NCBI GenBank assembly: GCA_012845835.1
Contig: JABAKD010000004.1
Span: 2,184,433-2,248,432, forward strand
Origin: Undaria pinnatifida
Lineage: Eukaryota; Sar; Phaeophyceae; Laminariales; Alariaceae
Direction of reading: 5' to 3'
DNA: 64,000 nt
The position numbers and the translations under genes were made by a program. The notes under the pieces were generated by a model, which saw only the letters and a list, made by a program, of their open reading frames with translations, was not told where the DNA came from and did not search any database. This document shows, one piece after another, positions 1-11,830 of the stretch. Within the stretch, counting starts at the first letter, position 1; the number at the start of each line of letters is the position of its first letter.

Positions 1-3000
1 TTCAACCTCGTCCCGGGTTCACCCCACCAGCCATCGTCCCGAACATCACGCGATGGGTCAGTCGCTCATTGGTCGTCCGTTGCACGGCTCCCGCAAATAG
101 GAGGAGGCGTTTTGCGGATAGTCGTGTCAACGCTCTCACATTGTGCCTTCTTGAGAGCCTTGGCGTACGACATTCGGTGGTCGGGGCGCTGTCGGCGCTG
201 AAAGCCAATGATCCGTAGGAGGAGGTTATGGTGTGCCGTTTGGAGTTTAGCGAAGTGCCCCAGTCCGAGAGCCCAAGTAACACACCCGTACTTGAGAGTA
301 TCCATCACCTCGGTCTTAAGAATGCGCACCTTTAACATGAACGGGGCATCCTCCATATCGTACAGTTCGCGCTTGAAACGACCGTAGCATGCCCACGCGA
401 GTAGGGTCCGTCGTTTGATCTCTGGCGTGATGTCGGCGTTCGCATCGATAAGACCGCCCAGGTACAGAAACTGCATCCTCTGCTTGTTCCTCTGGCCCGC
501 TGCTTCGACGACGAGTGGTGAGGTCGGGAGCACCTGGTTGAGTGTGCACAGCAGCATTGTCTCCGTTTTCTCGCCGGACACGGTGATTCCTGCTGCTTCG
601 ATAACAGTCACAATGACGGTCATCATCTTCCCAAGGCCTTCCGCCGACTTAGACACAATGCCTGCATCGTCGGCGTACAGCATACCCCAGACTGACCTTC
701 GCACATATGCTAGCGGTTCAAGCTCCACCCCGTCCTCCCCGAGGGCCTCCTCGAGGTGAACCACGTCCCTCAAAATATCTGGGCCCTTACTGAAGCGTAC
801 CAAGACGGCATGTATTGCAGCGGCGAAAAAACAATGAAAAGAAGGGGTGACAATACACATCCTTGCCGCAGTCCCTGGGTGACGCCAAATCAGTCAAATT
901 GCTCACCGCCATCCGTGCCCACCCGAGCTCGCATACCTTCGTGGAACTGAACGGATACTGGTCGGCATCTTCTCTGGTACGCCGAAGCGTGCGAGCACCA
1001 CCCACAGCAGGTCTCGGTCGACGGAGTCATACGCTTTCTGGAGATCGATGGAGCGCATATACAGAGGGATTCCCCTAGCTCGTCCGAGTTCTTGAAGTCG
1101 GCGCCCGACGAACAGCATATCCACTGTTGATCGGGCGGGGCGAAAGCCGCACTGTTCGCCGGGGAGTGTCCGTTCGGTCTCACAGTCGTTGCTGAGGCGG
1201 GACGCGACCATTTTTGACGGTACTTTGCCTGAACGGGCAACGAGAGAAATCCGCCGGTAGTTGTTGCCACCAGATCGATTCTTCCTTTCATGAAGGACCT
1301 TAATGGGGGCATCTTTCGAATGCTGGGGGGCGTCTCCCGTTCTCCACACATTGACAAGAAGGCTCTGTGGAAGTAGCGGATAAATTCGGGGTGGTCAATT
1401 TTCAGCAGCTGGGACGGCAGGGAGCCTGGTCCCATAGCTTTCCAGTTTGGCATACCTGGTATTCCGGCGGCAGTCATTTCATCCATGGTCTGTTCAGCTC
1501 CAAGCGATGGTGCTAACGGCCGTTGTTGGAATAGGCCGCTGATGGCTGAATCAAGTTTAGGCGATTTTGTACCAAGGAGGGAACCGAAATACCTCGCCCA
1601 TCGTTCAAGAATGCACACGTTGTTCTTTAGCAGCGTGCCATCTTTGTTCATGATGACCCTTCGTTTCTCGCTTTTCTACCGCCCAACCCAATCGTGCCCT
1701 TCAGGTGCTTGTAGAAACGCCGTTGGTCGTTTTCAGCGAGAGGCATTTCCGTTTCAGCGTGGTACTCTTCGAAGTAGGCATGTAGTCGTGCGTCGCTCAC
1801 CCCTCGCAGTTTCGCGCATGCCGTCCTCAGCGTCTTCCCCGCGGTTTTGTCCCTTTTAATGCGCATGGATCATCTTGCATCCTCCCTCGCATCCCATGCT
1901 ACTTTGAAGGCGGCTGCCGTTGGCACCAACGGAGTTGTTAGTGTGTGTGCGGCGCGGTGGGGGTGGGACCTCTTTCGCTACTGCGTCAAGAACGACTTTG
2001 GCGAGGGGTTCGGCCATCTCAAGAGATGCTATTGGGCTGGGAGGGTAGGAAGGAAACTTGGATAGGATCTGCTCAACTGCTCGCTGTCTGCAATCTCCGT
2101 CGGATCTAAACTTCTGCCGATTGAAAGGCCGGATTTGGTTTTCGTTCGCACGTGTCTGTTGGGTGCGAAACGACCGCTGAGGCGAACCATCGCGTATACG
2201 ATGTTATGGTCTGAGTCCGCCTTGGCTGGGCGCGGAGGCTGGGGGTGCACCTTCACATCATACCCGCGAGATCGGTGTGCTTGTTGGGTTACGATGTAGT
2301 CAATCCGTTTTTGGTCATTGCGGCTGCTGATGTCGTTGAACGTATGAGATACTCGACCCTCCCGTGTGCTAAAAAACGGGGTCGTGAGAGCGAGCTTGGT
2401 GTCGTTAGCAAATATCAGCAGGCGTCCACCGTTATTGTTGAGCTCATCACGTCCGTACGCTCCAAACATTTTATCGTCATCACACCCTTCCACCCCTTTT
2501 TCCAGTCCGCGCGTTTGCGTCAATCAGTACGAACAGACACTCCTTAGTTGGAATTTGTTCAACCATGTGCCCCAATTTCTTCCAATATTCCTCTTTCAAC
2601 AGTGTGTTGAGGTTGACTTCCGTTGGGGCATAGTCCAGGCAATGACTGGGTTGATCGCAACGCTTTCACCAGTCAACTCGAAGCCCATGGACATAAGTCG
2701 TTCGTCAATCAACTGGTGGGTATACACGGACTTACGGCAACTCGTTTCCCTTACAGCCAAACCAACTCCATACAGTCCTTGCCTGCTTTCGGTTCCTTCT
2801 TGGCCAGAGCAGAAACTTTGTACCAGTATCCTGCTGCAGAACACTCTGTTTTCCCAGCTCTCCTTGTTTCCTGCAGGCCGACGAAGTCATAGCCAAGTTG
2901 CCTTCGCCAGAACGCACTCAAACATGCCCATACTCGTTCCTCACCTCCACAGCCAGGGTTCGTACATTGTAGGTTGCTACCGCCACAAGGGCCTCCTTCT

Positions 3001-3090
3001 GACTCGCTCGGGCCTCGCGTGCTGCAAACCCTGCCAGCCCACCCTTGGTCCGACCCCTCCGTCTCTTTTTTCTCTTTTTTCGCGTTTTTG
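1..3090 (-). pseudogene. Decayed non-LTR (LINE) retrotransposon: AP endonuclease plus reverse transcriptase
   Basis: Read on the minus strand, pieces in several frames form one LINE polyprotein in the normal order. Near 2990-2960 is an endonuclease-like start (ATYNVRTL), near 2885-2868 the GLQET motif carrying the catalytic Glu, near 2780-2650 the ERLMSMGFEL segment, and near 2210 the SDHNIV motif of APE-type endonucleases. A linker follows, then reverse transcriptase blocks: NYRRISL near 1262, EQCGFRPARS near 1160, the catalytic-Asp block IDLQKAYDSVDRDLLW near 1050, a QGLRQGCVLSP-like block near 870 and YADD at 677-666. The C-terminal part ends at 66. At least four frame changes and several stops separate the blocks, so it is inactive. 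The element's 3' end lies at or beyond the left edge. It is antisense to the GPKOW-type gene and may sit in that gene's upstream intron. Family membership is clear; the clade is not determined. Confidence 0.88.
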
Positions 3091-3499
3091 CTTTCACGAT
3101 GTGATGATAAGGAAAAGTAACGAAGTCAAGACGTTAATTGGTTTCCACATTCGAGAGAGACGATACGATAGTCATCCCTTTATAGTGCTGGTATGTGCAC
3201 CATAGAGGGAAATAATGGCACTATAGCGGCAACCGGCACTACTCCGAATACTTTTACTACTCGTTGTTTCCACCTGTACCACACGATTTCACAGGAACTA
3301 TAGCGGGCAGCCGGCACTATGTAGGGACCCCTGCTGTATTGACAGGTTTTTCGGCAGTGCCCCTCATGATTCACCATATCGTTTTTTCACTGTCGGAGCG
3401 TTTGGACTTTCCCTTGCACTTGTACGCGGGTAATAATGATGGCCGTTTAAACCCCAAAACAGCAGCAAGCACCCTCCTAATGTTATCGCTTAGTTTATC

Positions 3500-3772
3500 A
3501 TAGCATGTCTTATCGTATAATTTCGTATCATACCATGTCATATCGTATCTTATCGTATCGTATCGTGTCGATCATATCATATATCATATCATATCTCATA
3601 TCATATCTCATATCATATCTCATATCATATAAATCATGTCATGTCATATGATATGATATCATGTCATGTCATGTTATGTCATGTCATGTCATGTCATATC
3701 ATGTCATATCATATCATATCGTATCGTATCATATCGTGTCATATCATGTCATATCATATCCTATCGTATCAA
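3500..3772. repeat. ATATC/ATGTC pentamer satellite
   Basis: About 270 bp of near-continuous TATCA, TATCG and TGTCA pentamers. The same pentamer, as its reverse complement GATAT, recurs at 38130-38270 and in shorter form at 4035-4155. No coding potential is credible; peptides such as MSCHVMSYHV are translations of the repeat. Confidence 0.9.
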
Positions 3773-3775
3773 TCC

Positions 3776-3870
3776 GGTCGCCCCGGCGGTGTTGTGGTTG
3801 CCCTCGAATGGTACTATTAATGGAGTTGACACTCCTGGAGTTCGAATCTCCCCTGGCTCGGAACTTTGAG
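3776..3870 (+). repeat. Diverged tRNA-like head of the SINE family
   Basis: Begins GGTCGCCCCGGCGG like the full SINE copy at 31650 and carries a good B box (GGAGTTCGAATCTCCC, near 3837-3852). The downstream sequence does not clearly match the SINE body, so this is a head-only or strongly diverged copy. It could also be a decayed tRNA gene, but I could not fold a convincing cloverleaf. Confidence 0.45.
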
Positions 3871-4034
3871 TTTGTTTGCTAAAATACAAAATCAACAGAA
3901 TCGAATCTATTGCTGAGAGTGCCTCACAGCGTGGGTTGGCGCAAGTCTACGCCAGACGACGAGGAAAGAAAGGTCTGAATTCTGCTCGCGATAACAACGA
4001 GGTGACCCTAGATCTGAGTTGCGTCTCTTTTAGG

Positions 4035-4155
4035 GAGGGATAAAACGATATGATAACTGCGAAGTTATGAGAGGATATGATACAAATCTTATCGTATCGT
4101 AAGTGCGAAGTTATGAGAGGATATGATACAAATCGTATCGTATCGTATCATACAA
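4035..4155. repeat. Tandem repeat with GATATGATACAAATC units
   Basis: Two copies of a roughly 50-bp segment (GTGCGAAGTTATGAGAGG then ATATGATACAAATC), followed by CGTATCGTAT runs. It lies just upstream of the first visible exon of the GPKOW-type gene. Confidence 0.7.
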
Positions 4156-4234
4156 CATCGCAACTGCAGTGCCTCTGCCCCCCCTGTATTCTAACACACC
4201 GGAACGCTTTACTTTCCCTTGCACGTTTTTTCAG

Positions 4235-7200
4235 ATGAAAAGGCCGCGAAAGAGGAAGCCAGGGGAAACGGCCAGGGCCTCCGATGTCGAGCGTCGAAAG
4301 GTACGTAGTACGCGCAATGCAACACGTGCTTCGATAGGCGTACTACTGCTGTATCACTTGTAGGGCCGAAACTTTTCTCGACCGACGGCACGTCTCAATT
4401 GAAGAAGTGCCCGCTCTCGTTGAAATGCGTTCTGGGCAAGGTTCCGGCAGGGGCGGGGGGGCGGGGGGGGGAGGGGGGCGGGCGAACTCATTTTTGTTGC
4501 TTGCCTTAGTCGGTTGACTCTTGGCCATGCATCTGTTTCGAGACGGAGCACCAGGTTCGGGTAGGTGGGGGTGACTTTGAGGGTCTATTTTATTTTTTCA
4601 GCAGCTGAGAACCTGTCGCGAGAGCGGCTACCGTGATTCTCTTGTGTGTGTTTTCTGCTGTACGGTGTGCCCGGGCATTGACTGTTCTCTTACGCTTTTC
4701 CAACGATAGTGTCATCTTGAACCTTGCAGCATCCGGGGGAGATATATGCCAGGTACCAGGCATGTTCAAAGAAAAATGCACGTGTGTAAAAACACGCGGC
4801 CCCAGTATCATGCAGCTTGCAAAGATGAGTATCGACCGTGAAATTGATCGAACTTACAGGTGACGAATATGTACTTTTTTCATAAAACACTTGGAAAGAT
4901 TTTCACGAGGCCGATTTTGCGTGACGCACAAAACTTCAACTCGAGGGGGCATGATACTTTTTTTTTTTTTTCTTCACACATATCTACTTTCGTCCCTTCT
5001 TCCCCCCCGGTTCTTGCCTTCATTTTTTATCGCGCATAGGGTTCAAGGGTTCAGCAATCCCACTGCTCGTCAACTTTTCAATGAGTGTTGACTACAATAC
5101 CGTAGCCTGAGTGTTTTACTCCATGGTTCGTTATGTGTGCAAGGACTCCGCATGGGTGCCGGCGTTCGCCGTCGCCGGCACCCATGCTTCGTTTACGGCG
5201 GGGCAGCAGTGCTATTTGTTGAAATCAAAAGGTTGCAAAAGCCGGACGGGGCTGTGAGGTTCAGTCAGGGCGTTGTCTCTTTCTACTGGCTCGTTGACCC
5301 CCCCCCCTTCCCCCCCCCCCCTAAATTTCGAAAATTCAACAGGGCATGCTGACTCGTTGAAAACCCCGAAATCTTTCCGCAAATGAGATAGGGTGTGCCG
5401 ACTCGTTGAATTCCCCCGAAATTGTGAATTCCCCCGAAATTCCCCCGACAAAAATGCAATCGGGCATAATGACTCGTAGGAACACCCCCCTTCCCTAAAT
5501 TTCTCCGCTTTTTTTTCTGGGACCCTTCTGCGGCCGTCAGATCTGGGAGGACAAGGCTAGGGAAGAGCAGGCGCGAGCAGCACGACCTAGCGCTTCGCAG
5601 CTGTCGGTTATGGATGTGGTGGAGATATCTGGAGGGTCAGCCAGCGCGGACGGACGGCGGCCTCGGGCGATGGTCATCAAGACCCAGGGGGTGCCCGGCT
5701 TGAACAAGATATCTGTGAGGTTAGTTTTTCCTTCCAAGGAGCGTTGCTGTTTTTCTGTGGCGACGGTGGCAGTGGTGGTGGGAGTGCTGGCTGCTGGTGG
5801 TAGGTGTAGGTGTGCTGTCTGTGGAAGATAGCGGGGAGGGTTGTGCATGTGTATCTAGCCCGCCACGCTACGGTAGGATATGTGCAACAGGCATTGTGAG
5901 TTGTTCTGGCTTGAACTCGTCGTCGTTGACTAGACCGTGGTTACAGGAGCCGCTCCGATAACTCTGGAGTAGAAGAATGCCTCAGTAAAAGAAAACCGAA
6001 AAAGAATACCTGATGCTCGTAACTGGGTGCAAAGGCTTGGCTGCTGACTGCTGTACGGGTACTATTTTAGGCAGGACGATCCAATTGCTCGCCCTGCTGG
6101 TTTTTGTTCGCCCGACATCGATTTCCCGCGTGCACTCGCCGTGTAGGCCACGCGCGTATGCGAGCAACCGGCGTAGTATGTTTTTGTCTGTGTTTTGTTA
6201 TTTGGTTGCCACGTCCGATCGCGCGCCCCTCAATGTGCGCCCCCCGTCTCTGCGAGGGCTGTATATAGACCCTGGCAGGACTTGGACGAAATGGTTGTCT
6301 GTGCGCAGAACAATTATGAACCAAAAGTGCCCTTGGTAAATTTATCCTGCTCACTCTAGCAACTGCCAGGGGGGTCATATATCTTCAAAGATTAATGCAT
6401 GTATGTGTAAGAACGCGCGACCGGAGTATCACGGGGCTTGCAAAGATGAGTATCGCCCCTTGATTGATCGAACTCACGGCTGACGTATTTGAAATATTTC
6501 TATTAAGTGGTTGAAATATAACCTATATTTGTATCAACCCTTCTCCCACCGCAAAAAAAAAAAAAAAAAAAAAATCCACGATAATTCCAGGTAGTTTAGT
6601 CTCAAACAGGGTCAACGCTAAGCTTACCTTTGACCCCCTCCGACTGGGATATTATTTGAAAAGGAAAAGGCAACGAAGAGTTGGCGTCGGCTCTCAATCA
6701 GTTTGTCGTCGGAGCCGGGCCAAGCCGTAGAGCCGACCTGCTTCCTGCTGCAGCCTGACAGACGGTCGAGTTGACGGGGGCAAATTTGATGATTTTTCGG
6801 CAAGGAGGGCCGTTTGTGTGTGTGCGCGTGTTCTTCCGAAAAAAAACAATGCATGTTTTTTTTTTCATGGTCACTTTTTGCTTTCCAGCTCAACTCGCAT
6901 GATGAGATTTTTTTGACCCTCAGCGACCTTGCGCACAAAAGCCCTGGTCACAGGTGCCTTCCGTTCTCCCCGCTGGTGAGTGCCTTCATTTGTTGTCGCG
7001 CGTACGGTTCGACGTTCCCACCTTTTCAGCTTTTTTGTGCTCGCGTCGAGCTTTCATCGGATTTCGCCAGCTCGCGCTCTCGCACTACCGGCCTGTCAAC
7101 CATTTGTGAGAAAATGAGTCCCTTTCGGGGCTCGAACCTTCGACCTCGACCTCGACCTCGACCTCGATAGTGACGCGGCGTACTGCTCAGTCGTTGTTTT

Positions 7201-10200
7201 TGGCCATCGACACCAAGCACACCCAGTGCCCGTGCCGTGGTGGACCCCCTCCATCCACACCACGTTTTGTAGACCTGCTTTTTTCCAAAGTATCGTCGGC
7301 ATCCGTGAACAACATGTTGATAACGTAGCGATTACTCTCTCCCATTTTTTTTTTGCCGCCTCCTCGTAATGAAACCCGCCTCCCATCAGGATGGAAGACA
7401 GCGGCGAAAAAGCGATCGTGGATAAGGGCAGCCTGACCCGAGTGTCCGAGGATGACTTAGCAAGACGGCCGTTCTCCGACGCTCAAGGCGCCAAAAGCAA
7501 GTCCAACGGCGAGGAGCCGAGCAACAACAGCAGCGGAGAGCGGGAATGGGGGGATGGGGCGAGGAAAGACAACGCTAAGAGGAGCCGAAATCGGAGCCGC
7601 AGTAGGAGCGCAGAACGGTGAGAGGCCGCGGAAGCCATCGAGGTTCGCAGTCGGACTTCCAGGTAGTTGGGGCTCCGGAGCATGACCACAGCGCGTCAAA
7701 ATATGGCGGCTGATGCCAGGCTTCTTTCGTGGTCTAGCTGTGGCCGAGTTATCGAGGTTTGTCAGAGTGCCGGGCAGTTGGGGCTCTGGGATATGAGCGG
7801 GGCGCGCCATAGTGCAGCGGCTGGTATTATGATTGTAAAGCTAAAGCTGTGGTCGAGCCATCGAGGGTTGTTGGGATTCCTGGCGGTTGGGGCTCTGGAT
7901 CATGGGCAACGAGGGGTAGGGGGGGGAGGGAGGCGGGTCACGTTTGTTTTTTTTCGCGCGCCATGAGGCGACGGCTGATTTTTTTTGCCTTCTTCGTAGT
8001 AGAGCTGTAGCCGCCGGACAGCTGCCGTCTTTTAGTGAGGCTGTTGTTACGTTGGAGCCACCATGGCGTGAAGTGGGTGTGCCCTTGTACCCTTTACTCT
8101 GCTGGCGACGACTCTGTGAGTCCTTTGTGGGACTTGATATAGTGATTGTAGTATACCGTAGTCGATGAATGCATTCTAGCGACGTGAATCCTTCCCGGAG
8201 CATGAGATGTGCCCCAGGGAGGAACATGCCGATAATCTCTACGCACACCCAGACCGTTACACCACCCCATGGTACGCTTCGTTCAATCAACGGGGTAGAT
8301 ACTGTTGTTTCCCCCTTGCGCCTCAACAGGATATATCGTTCTCCCCTCACGCCCGTTGGTCAGTCGCGCCCAATAAGATGTGTGCGTTGCTGCTCCACTC
8401 GACTCTGGTGCCGGCTGTCCTCTTTGATGTTGGGTAGGTTGTAGGCTGGCAGGCCGAGACGGGTTTATACCAATTACCTCATGATTGAAGGGCACGCAGG
8501 GTAGGGATACAAAATGGAAGTTTATTATTGTGACCTGCCTGTGACTTATTAAGTGTCCCGGGGAGAAACATGCCTGTTGTCTCTACGAACCCGCAGACCG
8601 TTGCGTTCAACCATCTCGTACACCTCGTGCACTCAGCACCCTCGACTACCGCCTTGCTTTTCTTACCTGTTGTTCTGCATGCTACCGCTGTGGTGCTTTT
8701 CTCTCGGCTGTCGTGCTCGTCTTGGCGGTCGCGCTTCATGCAACTGTCGTGCTTGTCTTGAATGCCGTGCTGCATGCGACTGTCGTGCTTCTCTTAAAGG
8801 TCGTGTTGCATGCGACCGTCGTGACTGTCGTGCTTATTTTTGACGGTGCACAGGAATGGCGACGGAGGAGACCTGCGAACGGCCGGCAAGAAACAAGAAC
8901 GTTCCAAGAAAGAAAAGAAAAAACACAAAAAGAGCAAGAGCGACGACGGCGGAGGCGGGGGCAGCAGCAACGGCGGCAGCAGTAGAAAACGAGGGAGAAA
9001 CGAACGGGCTTCCCCTCCCCCCCATTCCGACGATGACGAAAGAGGCACCCGACGACGGCCGATCCCCAGCGACCGTGACAGCCGTGGGCGGAACGAGGAC
9101 GGGAGACGTGACGATGCGTCCCTGAACCGAAAGCGCCCCCGTGACGCCGGGGGAAGAAATGGCTTCGATGAAGAACGCACTAACATCGCCGGAGGGGGCG
9201 GCGGGGGGGACGGGTCGTCGGAACGGTCCTGGTTGCGTGCCAACATTCGGGTGCGGGTGGTGCACAAGTCGTACGCGGGAGGGCGGGCGTATCTCGGGAA
9301 GGGGAAAGTTGTGGATGTTCCACGGATGGGGGAAGCTACCGTACGGATGGACCTGGGTAATGTTGTGGTTGAAGGTGAGCTTGCCTGCCCTCTTCCTTCC
9401 TTCTTTCCTTCCTTCCTTCTTCCTCTCTTAATCCATTCCGTCCCAGTCCGTGATTATCATAAACGGCGAGTCTGGTGTTGTTATGCTTTATGCTTTCGCT
9501 GCGACTTCTGGATGTGTCCAGCCGAAAGTTTCGTTGTTTCGTGCACAGCCGTGTCGGTGAGAGCGAAGCCTGTTTATATAATCGGTACACTGGACATATG
9601 TTGGCGGGTGTATTTCGATCGGCAATAGTTTCGGAACGTCCGACCGCAGGTAAAGGTTGCAGCAGCTCCCCGAACGCTCTGCAGACGGCGCCAACACGCC
9701 CGGCGATAGGGTGTGCTGTCATAATTGATTTACTTTATTCCGATTGCGATATTGATTTTGCGGTGTAGTATTTTTTTGTAGTGTTTTGCAGCTGTACGGC
9801 TATTGTATATCCCCTCTTCCCGGTGGCACCGACCGACCTTGCACCCAATCGAGAAGCCAATTGATCCTGTGCCGTCACATTCAACGGGCCTCGTACACTG
9901 TCTTACTCATCTTAGCCCTGAAACGCACCCCCCCCCCCCCCTATATGCACTTATTCGAGCAGGGATATGTTTTTGTCCCTCGCGCCCGAGCCCCGCACGC
10001 TGCCTCGTCTTTCTCTGACACTGCACCTTCCCCCCCTCCACTCCGTCCCCCACCCCACCCCACCCCACCCCACCCCACCCCACCCCACCCCACCCCACCC
10101 CACCCCACCCCACCTCACCCCACCCTACCCCGCGTCACCCCCCGCCCGCCCCTCCCCGTCCCTTGGCTCTCTGCCACGGCGCGTTCCGATGGTTTGGGAC

Positions 10201-11413
10201 AGGCGTAAAGCAGCGACACCTGGAGACTGTTTTGCCCTCTAGGGGGGGCAAGATCATCGTCGTTCGCGGGTCGGAGAAGGGCGTGACGGGGAAGCTGCTG
10301 GCCAAGGATAAGGAGCGACAGATGGCGCTTGTGCAGGTGGGCCCCCTTCCCCTTGTTCGGACACCTGCTACGATAGGAGTTTTCTGCTCTCCATGGTGTT
10401 TCCTTTCCTGGCGTGTCGACTTACCCAGCTGTGCCTCACCACAGTGCAAAAACAAAATGCAACGCCGCACTTCGTTTATTTTAGATTCAGACTGGAGTAT
10501 ATTCTAAAACATCATTTTTTTTTGTCTTGTTTTTGGAGTTCGTAGAGATTTCATCCGGCTTACCTTTTTTTTTCGTTCTGATGTGGTGGTTGTGTAGTGT
10601 CGTTTTCATTTTTGGTCGCCTAAGTACCCCTGGTCGTTCCGATGTTGTTTTTCGATGACGAGAATGGCTACATTGTGGTTTTTGTTTTCCTCGCGTTTTG
10701 ATTTTTTTCGACCGCTGCTCCTTAGTTCTCGTTTCCTGGGCCTCTTGATGCATTCTGTCGCTGCTCCACAGTTTCGTTTTCTGGCAGTTTTCTGGTTCGG
10801 TCGCTGCCCCGTGCTTTTCATTTGATCCTCGGGATGTCTTCTTTCCTGGCGCTTGATTTGGGGTGTATGTCATAGCTGCTTCGTGGTTTTCGTCTCCTTG
10901 CATCTTGATTTATTCGGTCGCCTCTGCATGGCTGCGGGGACTTTTTGAAGGATGCATGTTAGGGCTAAAAAAAATGCGAACGGGCGAGAACGGGCGTGCG
11001 AACGGCCTGATCGCACGAAGATGGCCACAATTCGAGCAGCTCCCGCAAACGGCACCCGCAGATCTTGAAAGGCGGTAATACAGGGGTATGGAACGTCATC
11101 ATATCCCCTTCCGAGGCAACAAGTATGAAAAACATGAGGGGTTTACGGTATTTGACATTTTTTTTTTTTCCACCGGGCGATATTTTTTAGTCTTCGCGAA
11201 TGCAAGAAAACATGCGAACGGCGAGTGAATGCCCGAACGCTAGCTTACGTGTAATGCGAAACATGCTTCTCTTGTGCGTGGCATTTATGTGTGTTGTGAC
11301 GTGCTCGTGTGCGATAGGTGTATGAAGACCTTCGAGCTATGTCTCTGTCCCTCGATGACGTTGCTGAATTCACGGGAATGCTCGACAACGACGTGGAAGA
11401 CAGCGGCTTCTGA
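4235..11413 (+). CDS. GPKOW/MOS2/Spp2-type spliceosomal KOW protein, six exons, 5' end probably incomplete
   Basis: Exons 4235-4300, 5541-5719, 7390-7617, 8854-9374, 10203-10336 and 11318-11413 (stop TGA 11411-11413). All introns are GT-AG, phases 0, 2, 2, 1, 0, and the joined frame is 408 codons including stop. Residues about 46-110 resemble the first KOW/SH3-like module of the family (RAMVIKTQGVPGLNK). Residues about 110-275 are a charged K/R/S/D/G-rich linker with RSRNRSRSRS. Next comes WLRANIRVRVV...GGRAY, then HLETVLPSRGGKIIVVRG, the signature second KOW of GPKOW/MOS2, and LDDVAEFTG near the C terminus. Known members are spliceosomal: yeast Spp2 and human GPKOW contact the DEAH helicase Prp2/DHX16 through an N-terminal G-patch. 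I see no G-patch here. The first exon follows TTTTTTCAG, so ATG 4235 may be internal and the G-patch may lie upstream, beyond or left of the LINE. The name rests on family motifs recalled, not on a search. Confidence 0.82.
4785..4875 (+). repeat. Copy of the CTTGCAAAGATGAG dispersed motif
   Basis: Contains CGCGGCCCCAGTATCATGCA then GCTTGCAAAGATGAGTATCG and a trailing ATTGATCGAACTTACAGGTG. It is one of eight copies of a roughly 90-bp conserved segment in this window (others near 6411, 12320, 17921, 30030, 31130, 54715 and 55625). It lies in the first visible intron of the GPKOW-type gene. Confidence 0.8.
4969..5091 (-). repeat. Truncated tRNA-derived SINE, tail part
   Basis: On the plus strand it reads TTCACACATATCTACTTTCG, CCCCCCGGTTCTTGCCTTCA, GCGCATAGGGTTCA and CAGCAATCCCACTGCTCGTC, matching the body and tail of the copies at 53474 and 62651. 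The tRNA-like head is missing, as is an internal stretch between CTACTTTC and GTCCCTTC. Confidence 0.75.
5150..5187. other. Perfect 15-bp inverted repeat with 8-nt loop
   Basis: Arm GCATGGGTGCCGGCG (5150-5164), loop TTCGCCGT, arm CGCCGGCACCCATGC (5173-5187). The GC-rich stem is perfect and lies in an intron of the GPKOW-type gene. It could be a structural RNA hairpin in the pre-mRNA or the relic of a foldback element; nothing else identifies it. Confidence 0.75.
6411..6505 (+). repeat. Copy of the CTTGCAAAGATGAG dispersed motif
   Basis: Reads GTAAGAACGCGCGACCGGAG, then GGGGCTTGCAAAGATGAG and TTGATCGAACTCACGGCTGA, followed by an AT-rich end. It is closest to the copy at 31130. It is intronic in the GPKOW-type gene. 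Confidence 0.8.
6943..7170 (-). repeat. Diverged SINE copy with intact B box
   Basis: Shares GGTCACAGGTGCCTTCCGTT, TTCTCCCC and CTCGCGCTCTCGCAC with the SINE body, in the same order as the copies at 53474 and 62651. It ends at a reverse-complement B box, GGGGCTCGAACC (near 7127-7138), and a (GACCTC)n tract. Confidence 0.5.
7631..7905 (+). repeat. About 110-bp tandem repeat in an intron
   Basis: Three diverged units, each with CATCGAGGTT-like sequence, then GGCAGTTGGGGCTCTGG, then a CTGTGGTC block (near 7636, 7750 and 7855). It fills the 5' part of the intron after exon 7390-7617. Confidence 0.65.
10044..10130 (+). repeat. (CACCC)n pentamer microsatellite
   Basis: About 16 near-perfect CACCC units, G-rich on the minus strand, in the intron just upstream of the 10203 exon. 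It lies upstream of that exon's acceptor, with a separate pyrimidine stretch between them. Confidence 0.9.
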
Positions 11414-11507
11414 CCCTGAACAGTTCCGGTCCCCGTCCATTGTTTTTGCCATCATGAGCGGAGGATGCGGTCCAGGAATATTCATATTCACAGGCCTTGC
11501 GGGGACG

Positions 11508-11614
11508 GGGGCGGGCGGTGGCGGGGGAGGGGGTTGGGGGGGAGGGAGAGTGGGGCAAAGGGGGGAAGGGAGAGTGGGGGGAGGGAGAGTGGGGGCGGGG
11601 GGGGGCGGGGGGCG
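11508..11614 (+). repeat. G-rich tract downstream of the GPKOW-type gene
   Basis: Repeated GGGGGAGGGAGAGTGGGG units ending in GGGGGGGGGCGGGGGGCG, starting about 95 bp after the stop codon. It has many G-runs suited to G-quadruplex formation on the coding-sense strand. A role in transcript 3' ends is speculative. Confidence 0.7.
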
Positions 11615-11670
11615 TTAACCTCTTTCAAACCGCGCCCATAGTTTTGCTGGAGGTTACTTGGAGTTTGGGG

Positions 11671-11825
11671 GGGTGTACTCGTTTCATGCATTGCCGTCGT
11701 CTTAAGACCATAAGACCTTCACATTCGTACAACGCCGGGGCGGAGCTGGTAGGTTTTTCACCGACGAGGCAGACATCGCGTTTTGCCAAGCGTGGATGGC
11801 CGTGAGGTGTTGAGCGAGTCGTTGG
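11671..11825 (+). repeat. Dispersed repeat, copy 1 of 2
   Basis: Matches 48777-48930 in the same orientation: GGGGGGTGTACTC, a GACCATA-AGACC core, GAGGCAGACAT and CGTGAGGTGTT..GCGAGTCG occur in the same order and spacing. Neither copy has a credible ORF. Confidence 0.6.
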
Positions 11826-11830
11826 GTTTT

